NCBI RefSeq assembly: GCF_024199005.1 | Contig: NZ_JANATA010000023.1 | Coordinates: 1 to 45,612, forward strand | DNA length: 45,612 nucleotides | Direction: 5' to 3' | Source of the DNA: Opacimonas viscosa | GTDB taxonomy: Bacteria; Pseudomonadota; Gammaproteobacteria; Enterobacterales; Alteromonadaceae | Shown: positions 36,515 to 45,313 of the stretch, piece by piece | Numbering within the stretch: the stretch's first letter is position 1 | How the letters are laid out: each line of letters opens with the position of its first letter | The notes under the pieces: model-generated | Told to the model about the DNA's origin: nothing | The model's database searches: none | What the model saw: the letters and a program-made list of their open reading frames with translations, nothing else | Translations under genes and position numbers: made by a program

Positions 36515-36545
36515 AGTATAAAGTCTATACTTAGAATAGAGTCAA
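36515..36545 (-). promoter_or_regulatory. MerR-type operator/promoter for the small membrane gene
   Basis: TTGACT (36540-36545), 19 bases, TATACT (36515-36520). The spacer carries CTATTCtaaGTATAG. The -10 is 5/6 to consensus. The 19-bp spacing is the hallmark of promoters that MerR proteins remodel on metal binding. The divergent regulator gene starts 13 bp beyond. Confidence 0.88.
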
Positions 36546-36558
36546 GAGTGGATGTGTT

Positions 36559-36948
36559 ATGAAAATTGGTGAGTTGTCGAAACGCTCAGGTTGCAGTATT
36601 CAAACAATCAGGTTTTATGAGCGTAAAGGTCTATTATCCAAGCCCAAGCGCACACAAGCGAATTACAGAAGCTATGATAAAACCTTGTTAGATGAATTGA
36701 TTTTCATCAAGCAGTGTCGCTCGCTAGACATTTCAATGAAGGAAATTGAAACCCTGATCCATAATAAGAACAATCCAGAGCAGAGCTGTTCAAGTGTGAA
36801 CAAACTCATAGACGAGCACATTTGCCAAGTGAACAAAAAAATAAAGGAGTTATCCTCCCTTAAATTAACACTTGAGCAAATGGCTCAATCCTGCGATGCC
36901 AACAAAACTATTAAAGAATGCGGCATTTTGAATGAACTCAGTCATTAA
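36559..36948 (+). CDS. MerR-family heavy-metal regulator, CadR/PbrR type
   Basis: 129 residues. The winged HTH is MKIGELSKRSGCSIQTIRFY followed by ERKGLLSKPKR; a long dimerisation helix leads to the metal loop. Cysteines in EQSCSSVNKLIDEH and QSCDANKTIKECGILN match the CadR/PbrR/ZntR pattern for divalent Cd, Pb or Zn. It should activate both adjacent 19-bp-spacer promoters. GAGTGGA is upstream of the ATG. Its stop overlaps the cusA stop by four bases in the convergent direction, with no terminator between. Confidence 0.9.
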   Translation: MKIGELSKRSGCSIQTIRFYERKGLLSKPKRTQANYRSYDKTLLDELIFIKQCRSLDISMKEIETLIHNKNNPEQSCSSVNKLIDEHICQVNKKIKELSSLKLTLEQMAQSCDANKTIKECGILNELSH

Positions 36949-39900
36949 TTACGTTGACGTTTTCGCCACAAAAAATACACAGCGGGTAGCACGATAAGTG
37001 TCAATATAAGCGCGCTAACCATACCGCCCACCATCGGGGCGGCGATGCGACTCATCACTTCAGAGCCGGTTCCAGTGCCATACATCACAGGTAGCAAGCC
37101 GAAAATGATGGACGTTGAAGTCATCATGACCGGGCGTATACGCATTTCGCAGCCCTGCATGACAGCCTGTTTCAACGCGTCAATACTAAAATCATTGCCT
37201 AATTCTTTAAAACGGTTATCAAGATAAGCCAACATAATAATCCCTATTTCTACGGCCACACCAGCCAGGGCAATAAAGCCCACGCCAACGGCGACTGAAA
37301 AATTAAAATTCTCTAGATACATCAGCCACACGCCACCGATTAATGCGAAGGGTAAGGTACCAATAATCATGGCAACCTGCACAAAACTTCTAAAGCTGGC
37401 GTACAGCAAGATTATGATGATGCCCAAGGTAAGCGGAATGACATAGGTTAGCTTTGTCTTTGCACGCTCCATGTATTCAAACTGCCCACTCCAATTCAAT
37501 GAATAGCCGGGCGGCAAATCGACTTGTTCAGTCACTATTTGCCTTGCATTGGTGACATACTGTCCAACATCGATATTTTCAATATCAACGTAAACCCAAC
37601 CATTGGGCCGCGCATTTTCACTTTTGATCCCCGGCGGGCTGTCTTCAATGGTGATGGTAGTGATGTCCCCAAGCTGAATATGCGCACCACTTGGCGTGAC
37701 AAAGGGCAAGCGCCGCAGCGCCTCAGGTGAATCGCGATAGTCTTGTGGAAAACGCACTTGAACAGGATAACGCTCACGTCCCTCAACGCTCGTCGTGAGG
37801 TTCATGCCCCCTACACTGCTGGCGATAAATAACTGCACATCGGCGATATTTAAGCCGTAACGCGCAGCATTGACACGGTCAATATCGATGGTGATATAAC
37901 GACCGCCAGCAACTCTCTCTGCATAAACTGATGCAGTGCCGTCAACCTTTCCGAGTACCTGTTCAAGTTGCTGTCCAATGGTTTGAATGACCGATAAATC
38001 TGGCCCGCCTATTTTAATGCCCACAGGCGTTTTTATCCCTGTTGCCAGCATATCAATGCGGGTTTTAATCGGCATCACCCAAGCATTGGTTAGCCCTGGA
38101 AAATTAACCAAATTATCAAACTCATTGATTAAGTCTTGGGTTGTGACGCCCACTCGCCATTGGTCTTTTGGCTTTAACTGAATAAAGGTTTCAATCATGG
38201 TTAGCGGGGCAGGATCGGTCGCGGTATCTGCACGCCCAACTTTGCCAAATACCGTCTCGACTTCAGGCACGGTTTTAATCAGTTTATTAGTTTGCTGCAA
38301 AATATCTCGAGCTTCCCCAATAGACACCGCGGCATATGTAGTCGGCATATACATCAAATCGCCTTCGTCTAGTTGCGGTATAAATTCACTACCAATTTTG
38401 CTCACTGGCCAAAACCCGATGATCAGCACTAAAACAGAGAGAAATATGGTAATTTTTGGGAAGCGCAACACCGCTTTTAATATGGGTCGATACACAACGA
38501 TAAGCGACCGGTTAATCGGGTTTTTGTGCTCAGGCACAATTTTCCCTCTGACAAAATAGCCCATCAGCACGGGCACTAAGGTAATGGCTAAAAACGCGGC
38601 GGCTGCCATGGCATAGGTTTTCGTGTATGCCAAAGGACTGAACATGCGTCCCTCTTGCGCCTCAAGTGTGAATACAGGTAAAAAACTCACCGTAATGATG
38701 AGCAGGCTAAAAAAGAGCGCTGGCCCGACCTCTGTTGCTGATTTCGAAACTACTTCCCAACGGTTTTCCTTTGTGATTTCGGTCTTTTCCATATGCTTGT
38801 GCATGTTTTCAACCAGCACAATCGCACCATCAATCATTGCGCCGATGGCAATGGCAATACCGCCTAAGGACATGATATTGGCATTTATCCCTTGCAGGTG
38901 CATGACTATAAACGCACCTAAAATGCCGATGGGTAGACTGATGATAGCCACCAACGATGAGCGCAAATGAAACAGAAACACTACGCAAATCAGTGCGACA
39001 ACCGCAAACTCCACTACCAGTTTTTTAGTGAGGTTGTCGACTGAACGCTCAATTAAAGCCGAACGGTCGTACACCGGTATGATGTCCACGCCGTCTGGCA
39101 GACTACTTTTAAGCGAATCTAGTTTTGCCTTGACGCCATCAATCGTCGCTTGTGCATTCTCACCAAAGCGCATGACAACGATGCCGCCAACACTTTCGCC
39201 CTCGCCGTTTAGATCCGTGACGCCTCGGCGCATTTGAGGACCTATTTCAACTATCGCGATGTCTTTGATGAGAATAGGCACACTGCTATTTTGTGGCGCT
39301 GAGCTTTGTGCCATATTGGCACTAGAACGCACGCCAACAGGAATATTTTCGATATCTTCCTTAGTCTCGATATAGCCTGTCGAACGGATCATGTATTCGG
39401 CTTCTGCCATATCAATAACAGACGCCCCCGTCTCCTGATTACCGCGCTGCACAGCCATTTGCACGTGAGATAAAGGAATATTCAGTGCTTGAAGTTTAAG
39501 CGGATCGACCATGATTTGGTATTGCTTAACCATGCCCCCTACGGTTGCGACTTCTGATACACCGGGCACTGTTTGTAGTTCGTATTTTAAAAACCAATCT
39601 TGTAGACTTCTAAGTTCACTTAAGTCATGTTGGCCACTGATATCGGTCAGCGCATACATAAACACCCAACCTACTCCGGTAGCGTCTGGACCAAGCTGGG
39701 GTTTTGCTGTTTCGGGCAGAGACGGCGCCACTTGAGACAGATATTCCAGCACGCGACTGCGCGCCCAATAGAGGTCGGTATCGTCATCAAAAATAATATA
39801 AATGTACGAATCACCGAAAAAGGAGAAGCCTCTGACTGTTTTAGCGTTGGGTACGGATAACAGCGCTGTTGTTAACGGATAAGTCACTTGATCCTCAACG

Positions 39901-40079
39901 ACTTGTGGCGCCTGCCCCGGATACGAGGTTTTGACAATAACTTGCACCTCACTCAAATCAGGGATGGCATCAACGGGGGTATTTTTCAACGAATACAGAC
40001 CGCCTCCAATCAGCATGAAGGTTGCCAATAAAACAAAGAATCGGTTATGAATAGACCAATGAATGATTGAATTTATCAT
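36945..40079 (-). CDS. cusA: Copper/silver RND efflux pump CusA
   Basis: 1044 residues, twelve spans. In span IV the sequence AIAIGAMIDGAIVLVENMHK is of the monovalent-metal class rather than the DFG class. The periplasmic Met relay of CusA is kept: LDEGDLMYMPTTYA, APLTMIETF and RIDMLATGIKTPVGIK correspond to M573, M623 and M672 of E. coli. It exports Cu(I) and Ag(I) through CusB and CusC. The stop overlaps cadR convergently and the start overlaps cusB by four bases. Confidence 0.95.
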   Translation of the reverse strand: MINSIIHWSIHNRFFVLLATFMLIGGGLYSLKNTPVDAIPDLSEVQVIVKTSYPGQAPQVVEDQVTYPLTTALLSVPNAKTVRGFSFFGDSYIYIIFDDDTDLYWARSRVLEYLSQVAPSLPETAKPQLGPDATGVGWVFMYALTDISGQHDLSELRSLQDWFLKYELQTVPGVSEVATVGGMVKQYQIMVDPLKLQALNIPLSHVQMAVQRGNQETGASVIDMAEAEYMIRSTGYIETKEDIENIPVGVRSSANMAQSSAPQNSSVPILIKDIAIVEIGPQMRRGVTDLNGEGESVGGIVVMRFGENAQATIDGVKAKLDSLKSSLPDGVDIIPVYDRSALIERSVDNLTKKLVVEFAVVALICVVFLFHLRSSLVAIISLPIGILGAFIVMHLQGINANIMSLGGIAIAIGAMIDGAIVLVENMHKHMEKTEITKENRWEVVSKSATEVGPALFFSLLIITVSFLPVFTLEAQEGRMFSPLAYTKTYAMAAAAFLAITLVPVLMGYFVRGKIVPEHKNPINRSLIVVYRPILKAVLRFPKITIFLSVLVLIIGFWPVSKIGSEFIPQLDEGDLMYMPTTYAAVSIGEARDILQQTNKLIKTVPEVETVFGKVGRADTATDPAPLTMIETFIQLKPKDQWRVGVTTQDLINEFDNLVNFPGLTNAWVMPIKTRIDMLATGIKTPVGIKIGGPDLSVIQTIGQQLEQVLGKVDGTASVYAERVAGGRYITIDIDRVNAARYGLNIADVQLFIASSVGGMNLTTSVEGRERYPVQVRFPQDYRDSPEALRRLPFVTPSGAHIQLGDITTITIEDSPPGIKSENARPNGWVYVDIENIDVGQYVTNARQIVTEQVDLPPGYSLNWSGQFEYMERAKTKLTYVIPLTLGIIIILLYASFRSFVQVAMIIGTLPFALIGGVWLMYLENFNFSVAVGVGFIALAGVAVEIGIIMLAYLDNRFKELGNDFSIDALKQAVMQGCEMRIRPVMMTSTSIIFGLLPVMYGTGTGSEVMSRIAAPMVGGMVSALILTLIVLPAVYFLWRKRQRN

Positions 40080-42004
40080 TCGTGACCCTCCTTACTTTCT
40101 CTTTTCGCTTCATGATGTTCCATACTAGATCCCATGATATGCAAAGTTTTGACTTGAAACATACCATTGTCTTCGCGAATGATTTCAACATGCACTGAGT
40201 CGCCAACAACAAAATCATCAATATTGATATCACTGTCAACTGTAAAACCCATAGTCATACCCATCATGTCAAAGGCATCAAGATAACCATGTGTTAAGGT
40301 GACTCGGCGTCTATCGAGCTCAAGCTCTACAACCGTCGCTTCTGTCCACGCACTTAAGTCCTCATTTTGGCCGTCCGATTGCATATCCTTTGGTTGCATT
40401 TCCATGTGCATATGTTTAGCGTGATCGTTGTCATCATCACGCGAGATTGGCTCATCTGTCATATGTTGATGTTCATCGTCTTTATTAGATGATGAACCGT
40501 CGACAAAATGCACGGTTTTAATTTGAAACATGCCGGTTGGTTCACGAATGACTTCGATATGGATATCCATGCCGACTTCAAAATCGGCTATTGCAATGTC
40601 ATCAGCCAAGGTAAAATTCATGGTCATGCCCATCATATCGAAGGTATCAAGGGGGCCATGGGTAATGTTGATCATATTTCGGTCTGCTATCACTTCATTG
40701 ACCGTCGCTTGTGTCCACGCACTGGCGTCAGCGTCTATGGTATTTTCAACCGGCGTCATGCGCATAAAATCAGACGTAATACTGCTTTCTGAATCAATCA
40801 GAAACTGCGCTGAGGTCACAATGGCATCACCTTCTACAACGCCATCCAATATTTCAAACACATCACCAAAGTCTCTACCCAACTGCACATTGACAGATTT
40901 GTATTTACCCTCTTCCATCGCCAAGACAACGCGATCGCTTTTGCCCGTTCGGATCACCGCTTGCTTTGGCACGGTTAACACGTCGTCGCTTTCACTATCT
41001 CCGTAGAAAAGCGCTACCTTTGTGAACATGTCCGGCTTGAGTGAATATGAGAGTCTCCCGCTCAGGTCGTTGGTTCGGTTGTCGACTACAAAACGTGCTT
41101 GCACCGTGCGCGTCGCGCTATTTAACATCGGATAGATGTAATCCAAAGTGGCCTCAAATACCTGACCGGGTAAGTCGGTACTGCTAATACTTGCGCGTTG
41201 TCCAATGCTTAATAGGCTAGCGTCATTCGGAAATACATCCGCAATCACCCATACTCTATCCAAAGCGGCAATCGACAGCATCGTCATCCCTGGTTTGACA
41301 TACATGCCTTGTTGCACATTAAGCGCATCAATAAAACCCGTTGCAGGGGCTAGCACAGTAACGGTTTGAGAAATCTTGCGCGATTTTTCAATACTTTCAA
41401 CGTGTGATTGAGGCACCGCTAATGCGCGCAGCCTTGCCTTTGCCGCATTGATTAACGCAGCGTTTTGTTGATTCAGGGCAATCACAAACTCTTCCTGCGC
41501 GTTAACCAGTTCGGGGGAATAAATCGAATACAAGGCTTCACCTTTTTCAATGAAATCACCTTGCGTGCGTACATTTAGCGTCTCGACCCACCCTTCGATA
41601 CGAGGATGCACGTGCTCAATGGCATTTTGTGCATATTGCACCTGCCCCACTGCTTGTATCCTGCCTTCAGGCTTTATACGATTAACAGCACTGGTTTTTA
41701 CCCCCAAGTTTTGGATGGTCACAGGATCAATCGAAACCGTGCCAGGTGAATCGCTGGCACTGCTTTCTTCATATACGGGCACCAAATCCATGCCCATCGG
41801 GGATTTACCGGGTTTGTCTCGCTTAAAGTTTGGATCCATCGGAGCAACCCAATACAAAGGCTCATTAGCGCCTTTTGTATCGTTTCCCGATGTCGCTACC
41901 ATGTCATGAGAGGGGGAAAAAACCAAGAAGGCAAGCATACTCATTGCTATACCAAGCCCTACCCCAATACCAAGTGTTGCTTTAGTGTTGATGTTGTTAG
42001 TCAT
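40076..42004 (-). CDS. cusB: CusB adaptor fused to two C-terminal CusF domains
   Basis: 642 residues from MTNNINTKATLGIGVGLGIA; GGGAGA is upstream of this ATG, so an earlier start 16 codons up is disfavoured. An N-terminal anchor is followed by a heavy-metal-binding segment YWVAPMDPNFKRDKPGKSPM then GMDLVPVY, and by the adaptor core. Two tandem CusF-like domains follow (about 427-501 and 551-624), each with THGPLDTFDMMGMTMNF or THGYLDAFDMMGMTMGF. The linker (502-550) is rich in His, Met and Asp (HAKHMHMEMQ). In E. coli CusF is a separate Cu(I)/Ag(I) chaperone. The Trp of the classic site is Met here. Confidence 0.93.
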   Translation of the reverse strand: MTNNINTKATLGIGVGLGIAMSMLAFLVFSPSHDMVATSGNDTKGANEPLYWVAPMDPNFKRDKPGKSPMGMDLVPVYEESSASDSPGTVSIDPVTIQNLGVKTSAVNRIKPEGRIQAVGQVQYAQNAIEHVHPRIEGWVETLNVRTQGDFIEKGEALYSIYSPELVNAQEEFVIALNQQNAALINAAKARLRALAVPQSHVESIEKSRKISQTVTVLAPATGFIDALNVQQGMYVKPGMTMLSIAALDRVWVIADVFPNDASLLSIGQRASISSTDLPGQVFEATLDYIYPMLNSATRTVQARFVVDNRTNDLSGRLSYSLKPDMFTKVALFYGDSESDDVLTVPKQAVIRTGKSDRVVLAMEEGKYKSVNVQLGRDFGDVFEILDGVVEGDAIVTSAQFLIDSESSITSDFMRMTPVENTIDADASAWTQATVNEVIADRNMINITHGPLDTFDMMGMTMNFTLADDIAIADFEVGMDIHIEVIREPTGMFQIKTVHFVDGSSSNKDDEHQHMTDEPISRDDDNDHAKHMHMEMQPKDMQSDGQNEDLSAWTEATVVELELDRRRVTLTHGYLDAFDMMGMTMGFTVDSDINIDDFVVGDSVHVEIIREDNGMFQVKTLHIMGSSMEHHEAKRESKEGHE

Positions 42005-43478
42005 TGTTGATTCTCCCATTGCCTTGGTTTGACTGACTTTGGCGCTCAGCATCCAAGTGATAGTCAGATAAATAGTAGTGAATAGAAGCGAGCGCTTTGC
42101 ATTTTGCTATTTCTATGTTGAGCACAGTTATTTGCGTGTCTAGCTCGGCAATCTTGGCTCTTACCACTTCTGCGAAATCGCCCAAATCATTGGTGTAAGC
42201 TTTTAAGGCAGCGTCGGACTGTTGCGACATTTGCGGTAAAATTTGTGATTGATAAATGGATAGGCGTTTTGATGCGCCTTGATACTGGTCGATGCTGCTT
42301 TTTAAGCCAGCCATGAGCTCTCTTAATACCAAGCGCTTTTCAGTTTTTGTGGCTTCAACTAACTGAATACTGCTGCTGACTTGCGCATCTTGTCGAGCGG
42401 AAGAAAACAAAGGGAGCGATACGCTCATGCCCACAGAGAAGAAATCCGCACGGCTATTGCCAGCAGGCGTATCATCGCGAAGTGCATAACTGGCATTAAC
42501 ACCAAATTGCGGTTTGAAGTTCTGCTCAGCGATATCAATACCGATGCGCTCAGCTGAGATTTGCTGGTCAATGGCAACAATTAAAGGATGATTAGCCAAG
42601 GTGGAATATAAATGGTGATCATTATCCTCCTCTCGCGTAAGCAAAGCTCTCTTTTGTTTGGGGAACAGTTGTTGTTCGCTCGGTAATTCGCCAACTGCCT
42701 CAAAGTCAGAAGCTAAGCCTGAATAAGTGGCGCCTTGGTCTGGGCTACGTAAAAATTGCATCAGTTTTGAGAGCGCAGAGTGCTGCTGTGTTGAGAGTGA
42801 TATAAGGCGGTCTTGCAAGCGAACCAATTCTAATTCGGCTCTGATGATATCTTGTTGATTAGCCTTTCCAACGGATGACGCGTAACCTGCACTGACAATA
42901 TCGCCCAATTTGTCAAAGAGAGGCTCAGCTTCTTTTACCAAGGCATAGCTTGCTTGATTTTGATAAGCATCTAGCCAAAGTAATGTTGTCTGTAAAGCGA
43001 CTTTCTGCCGCCTGTCGGCACGCTTGAATGGTTGAATGTTCGCCGCTTGCTGAAGTTGCGCCTCTTGTAATGCCAAGGTATCGCCACGTGGAAACATTTG
43101 CGAGGCACCTACTTTCAACTGTGTCATCGGCTCTTGATCAAATGCAAACCCATCTGTTGGCAGATTGAGAATGCCGATGCTCAATGTAGGATCTGGCAAG
43201 GCACTTGCCCCTTCACTTAAAGCTAACAGGCGTTGCTGCTCAAATTGACTTTTTACTAACCAATCGTCTTGTGTCAGCGCCATATTGATGGCGGTGTCCA
43301 AATTTAAAACAGTTCGTTCGTTTGCATGGCTCATTGCGCTAGTGAAATTAAAGAAGAGCGATGCCAGTACAACCATTATGGAACGAGTTACAAGCTCGCC
43401 ACGACCGGCAGGTTTTGTCGAGTATCTTGACATATTAAATGAAGACACCCGTGTTCTAAAAATATGTAATAGGCCCAT
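41997..43478 (-). CDS. cusC: Outer-membrane efflux channel, CusC type
   Basis: 493 residues. The start at 43478 has AAGGAT 7-12 bases upstream; a later ATG at 43433 (MSRYSTKPAGRG) is the alternative. A long N-terminus with a hydrophobic segment (IMVVLASLFFNFTSAMSHA) acts as signal peptide. Coiled-coil OEP domains follow (SGASALPDPTLSIGILNLPT). It is the duct for CusAB. It overlaps cusB by 8 bases. Confidence 0.85.
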   Translation of the reverse strand: MGLLHIFRTRVSSFNMSRYSTKPAGRGELVTRSIMVVLASLFFNFTSAMSHANERTVLNLDTAINMALTQDDWLVKSQFEQQRLLALSEGASALPDPTLSIGILNLPTDGFAFDQEPMTQLKVGASQMFPRGDTLALQEAQLQQAANIQPFKRADRRQKVALQTTLLWLDAYQNQASYALVKEAEPLFDKLGDIVSAGYASSVGKANQQDIIRAELELVRLQDRLISLSTQQHSALSKLMQFLRSPDQGATYSGLASDFEAVGELPSEQQLFPKQKRALLTREEDNDHHLYSTLANHPLIVAIDQQISAERIGIDIAEQNFKPQFGVNASYALRDDTPAGNSRADFFSVGMSVSLPLFSSARQDAQVSSSIQLVEATKTEKRLVLRELMAGLKSSIDQYQGASKRLSIYQSQILPQMSQQSDAALKAYTNDLGDFAEVVRAKIAELDTQITVLNIEIAKCKALASIHYYLSDYHLDAERQSQSNQGNGRINND

Positions 43479-43625
43479 GTCGGATCCTTAACTGATAAAA
43501 GTTCGTAATCAGCGAGTGTCTTATTTTATGACCTGCCTACATAGCGCAATGCATATGCAAACAGATAGGAAAACAGACATGAACCGACCATGACTGGTCA
43601 GCTATTCGCTACGTAAAAGAGTTGA

Positions 43626-44063
43626 TTAAGCTAAAGATTGAATTGGAGGCCGCATAAGCAGTGCGGAAAAGGCCGAGTGAGGCGGTGGTGATGACTCGAT
43701 AAACGTTTCATTTATATTGGGTAGATGGTCTTCAGATAGAGATCCAAAAATAAACACAGCCGTTGCGGCAACGGCAACACAAGCGCATTGCCCGTCGCAA
43801 CAAATATTCATATCAACACTATCACAACAATCCATTGTCGCTCTCTTGCTCTGTTCTAACATCATGTGTTCGGACATCGACTCTGTCTCAGAAGCAGATT
43901 GCAAAGCATGATGCGATAGGTTACTCATTGAACAAGACGTGTCAGACATCGCAGAAAATACCTGTGCAGACGCGAATGCTCCACTTATCTGAGTGATAAG
44001 TAGCATTAAAATCATAAAGAATTTCACAAACTGCTTTGGCATTTTCATGTTGTAAGTATACAT
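43626..44063 (-). CDS. Cys/Met-rich exported protein in the cus operon
   Basis: 145 residues (or 140 from the ATG at 44048). A signal peptide (ending GAFASAQ) is followed by a Met/Ser-rich part (SETESMSEHMMLEQSKRAT) and the cluster MDCCDSVDMNICCDGQCACV. A short hydrophobic segment follows, then a Pro-rich tail. I do not recognise the family. The Cys and Met content and the location between the glutaredoxin fusion and cusC point to periplasmic copper binding, by inference. The start has no clear SD. Confidence 0.6.
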   Translation of the reverse strand: MYTYNMKMPKQFVKFFMILMLLITQISGAFASAQVFSAMSDTSCSMSNLSHHALQSASETESMSEHMMLEQSKRATMDCCDSVDMNICCDGQCACVAVAATAVFIFGSLSEDHLPNINETFIESSPPPHSAFSALLMRPPIQSLA

Positions 44064-44089
44064 AGTTAAAGCAACTAAATAAATAGTTG

Positions 44090-44818
44090 CTAAACCAACA
44101 TCCAGGTTCCTGCGCCAAACATGACTGCATTTTCAGAAAATGAGACAAAACCTAACGGCACGTTAGAGTCGCCACCTACACAAGCGCACTTGAGCTCGCG
44201 TTTATCGATATACACCGCTTTTATGACCGATACACCGCCAATACCGCCAATAAACAACATGATTGGAACTGATATCAAAGAAAGCGTTCCAGCCACCATT
44301 AACAACCCGCCCAGAATTTCTGCATAGGGATAAATAAAAGCATACGGCAAATAGCGACGAGCGAGTAAGTCATAGCCCAGAAAACCATTGACAAAACCTT
44401 CCAGATTTTGAAGTTTAAGTAGACCCAGTATAACCATGGAGAGACCAATGAAATGCATAATCAAAGTATGTATTTCCAATCCATCGTCAAACGGATAAGC
44501 TATAGAGAAAGCTAATAGCGCTGCGACGCCAAAGACGGCTAGCACGGGAAAGTAGGTCGTTTTGGATTTGTCTTTTGGCGCTTTTCCAAAGTGTCTCTGC
44601 AAATCTTCAAACCCGCCGACGCGCGCATCACCGATGATGATTTGAGGCGTAGTTTTAACATTCAGTTTAGATTTGATTTGTTGTACCTCATCTCGTGACG
44701 TCAGTATTTTATCGTCAACCTGAAACCCCTTTCGACGCAGTAAGTCCTTGGCTCTAAGTCCGAATGGACAAGTGTGTTCGTCAGTTTCCATTCGGTATAG
44801 CGTTGCAGTTTTACTCAT
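44090..44818 (-). CDS. Glutaredoxin fused to a MauE/DoxX-like membrane domain
   Basis: 242 residues. The glutaredoxin domain (about 1-80) has the monothiol site TCPFGLRAKDLL and the cis-Pro KTTPQIIIGDARVGGFEDLQ. Four membrane spans follow (about 90-205) in the style of MauE/DoxX. The C-terminus has LKCACVGGDSNVPLGFVSFS, a pair of Cys typical of these membrane fusions. It is the first gene read from the MerR-type promoter upstream (GAGGTGA before the ATG). A likely role is thiol redox support for copper handling, by inference. Confidence 0.75.
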   Translation of the reverse strand: MSKTATLYRMETDEHTCPFGLRAKDLLRRKGFQVDDKILTSRDEVQQIKSKLNVKTTPQIIIGDARVGGFEDLQRHFGKAPKDKSKTTYFPVLAVFGVAALLAFSIAYPFDDGLEIHTLIMHFIGLSMVILGLLKLQNLEGFVNGFLGYDLLARRYLPYAFIYPYAEILGGLLMVAGTLSLISVPIMLFIGGIGGVSVIKAVYIDKRELKCACVGGDSNVPLGFVSFSENAVMFGAGTWMLV

Positions 44819-44851
44819 TGTTAGTCACCTCACTATCAAAATCAGAATACA

Positions 44852-44883
44852 ATGATAAACTGCGTACCTTACTACGCTGTCAA
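44852..44883 (-). promoter_or_regulatory. MerR-type promoter of the cus operon
   Basis: TTGACA (44878-44883), 20 bases, TATCAT (44852-44857). The spacer contains the dyad GCGTA-gtaagg-TACGC. The overlong spacer and central dyad are diagnostic of MerR-family control. It is divergent from the regulator at 44918. Confidence 0.85.
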
Positions 44884-44917
44884 GTGCTATCAAAAAAACA
44901 AATCGAACGAGGTGAAC

Positions 44918-45298
44918 ATGAAAGTAGGAGAATTTGCTAAAAAAGCGGGCGTTAACGTAGAGACGGTGAGGTATTATCATCGAGAAGGCTTACTACCAAT
45001 ACCTGAGATAAAAGGCGCATATCGATATTATTCTCAGCAACATGTAGACACGTTAGCATTTATTAGTCGAGCAAAGTCAGCAGGCTTCACACTTGAAAAT
45101 ATCAAACAACTTCAATCACTGAATGACATGAAAGACAAAATTACAATAAGAGCACTCTCCGAGAAAAAGCTTAAAGAACTGAACGACAAAATAGATAAGC
45201 TACTTTCAGCAAAGGATTTTTTACAAGAGCTCATTCAAGATTGTAGGAACAGTGATAATGATGTTTGCCCGATTTTACTGACACTTAAAGGTAAGTGA
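44918..45298 (+). CDS. MerR-family metal regulator, probable copper sensor
   Basis: 126 residues from MKVGEFAKKAGVNVETVRYY, with GAGGTGAAC upstream; 22 in-frame codons before it have no similarity. The HTH and dimer helix match MerR of Tn501. The C-terminal loop DCRNSDNDVCPILLTL keeps Cys117 and Cys126 equivalents. The Cys82 position (HCEEA in MerR) is Lys here (KDKITIRA). CueR also lacks that Cys and senses monovalent Cu, Ag and Au. It is divergent from the cus operon and shares its control region. Confidence 0.85.
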   Translation: MKVGEFAKKAGVNVETVRYYHREGLLPIPEIKGAYRYYSQQHVDTLAFISRAKSAGFTLENIKQLQSLNDMKDKITIRALSEKKLKELNDKIDKLLSAKDFLQELIQDCRNSDNDVCPILLTLKGK

Positions 45299-45313
45299 AT
45301 TAATCAACAGTAT

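Noticed and set aside
37045-39860. Several frames of 60-120 codons on the plus strand across cusA
   Set aside because: They mirror the codon pattern of cusA on the opposite strand and show no domain or SD.
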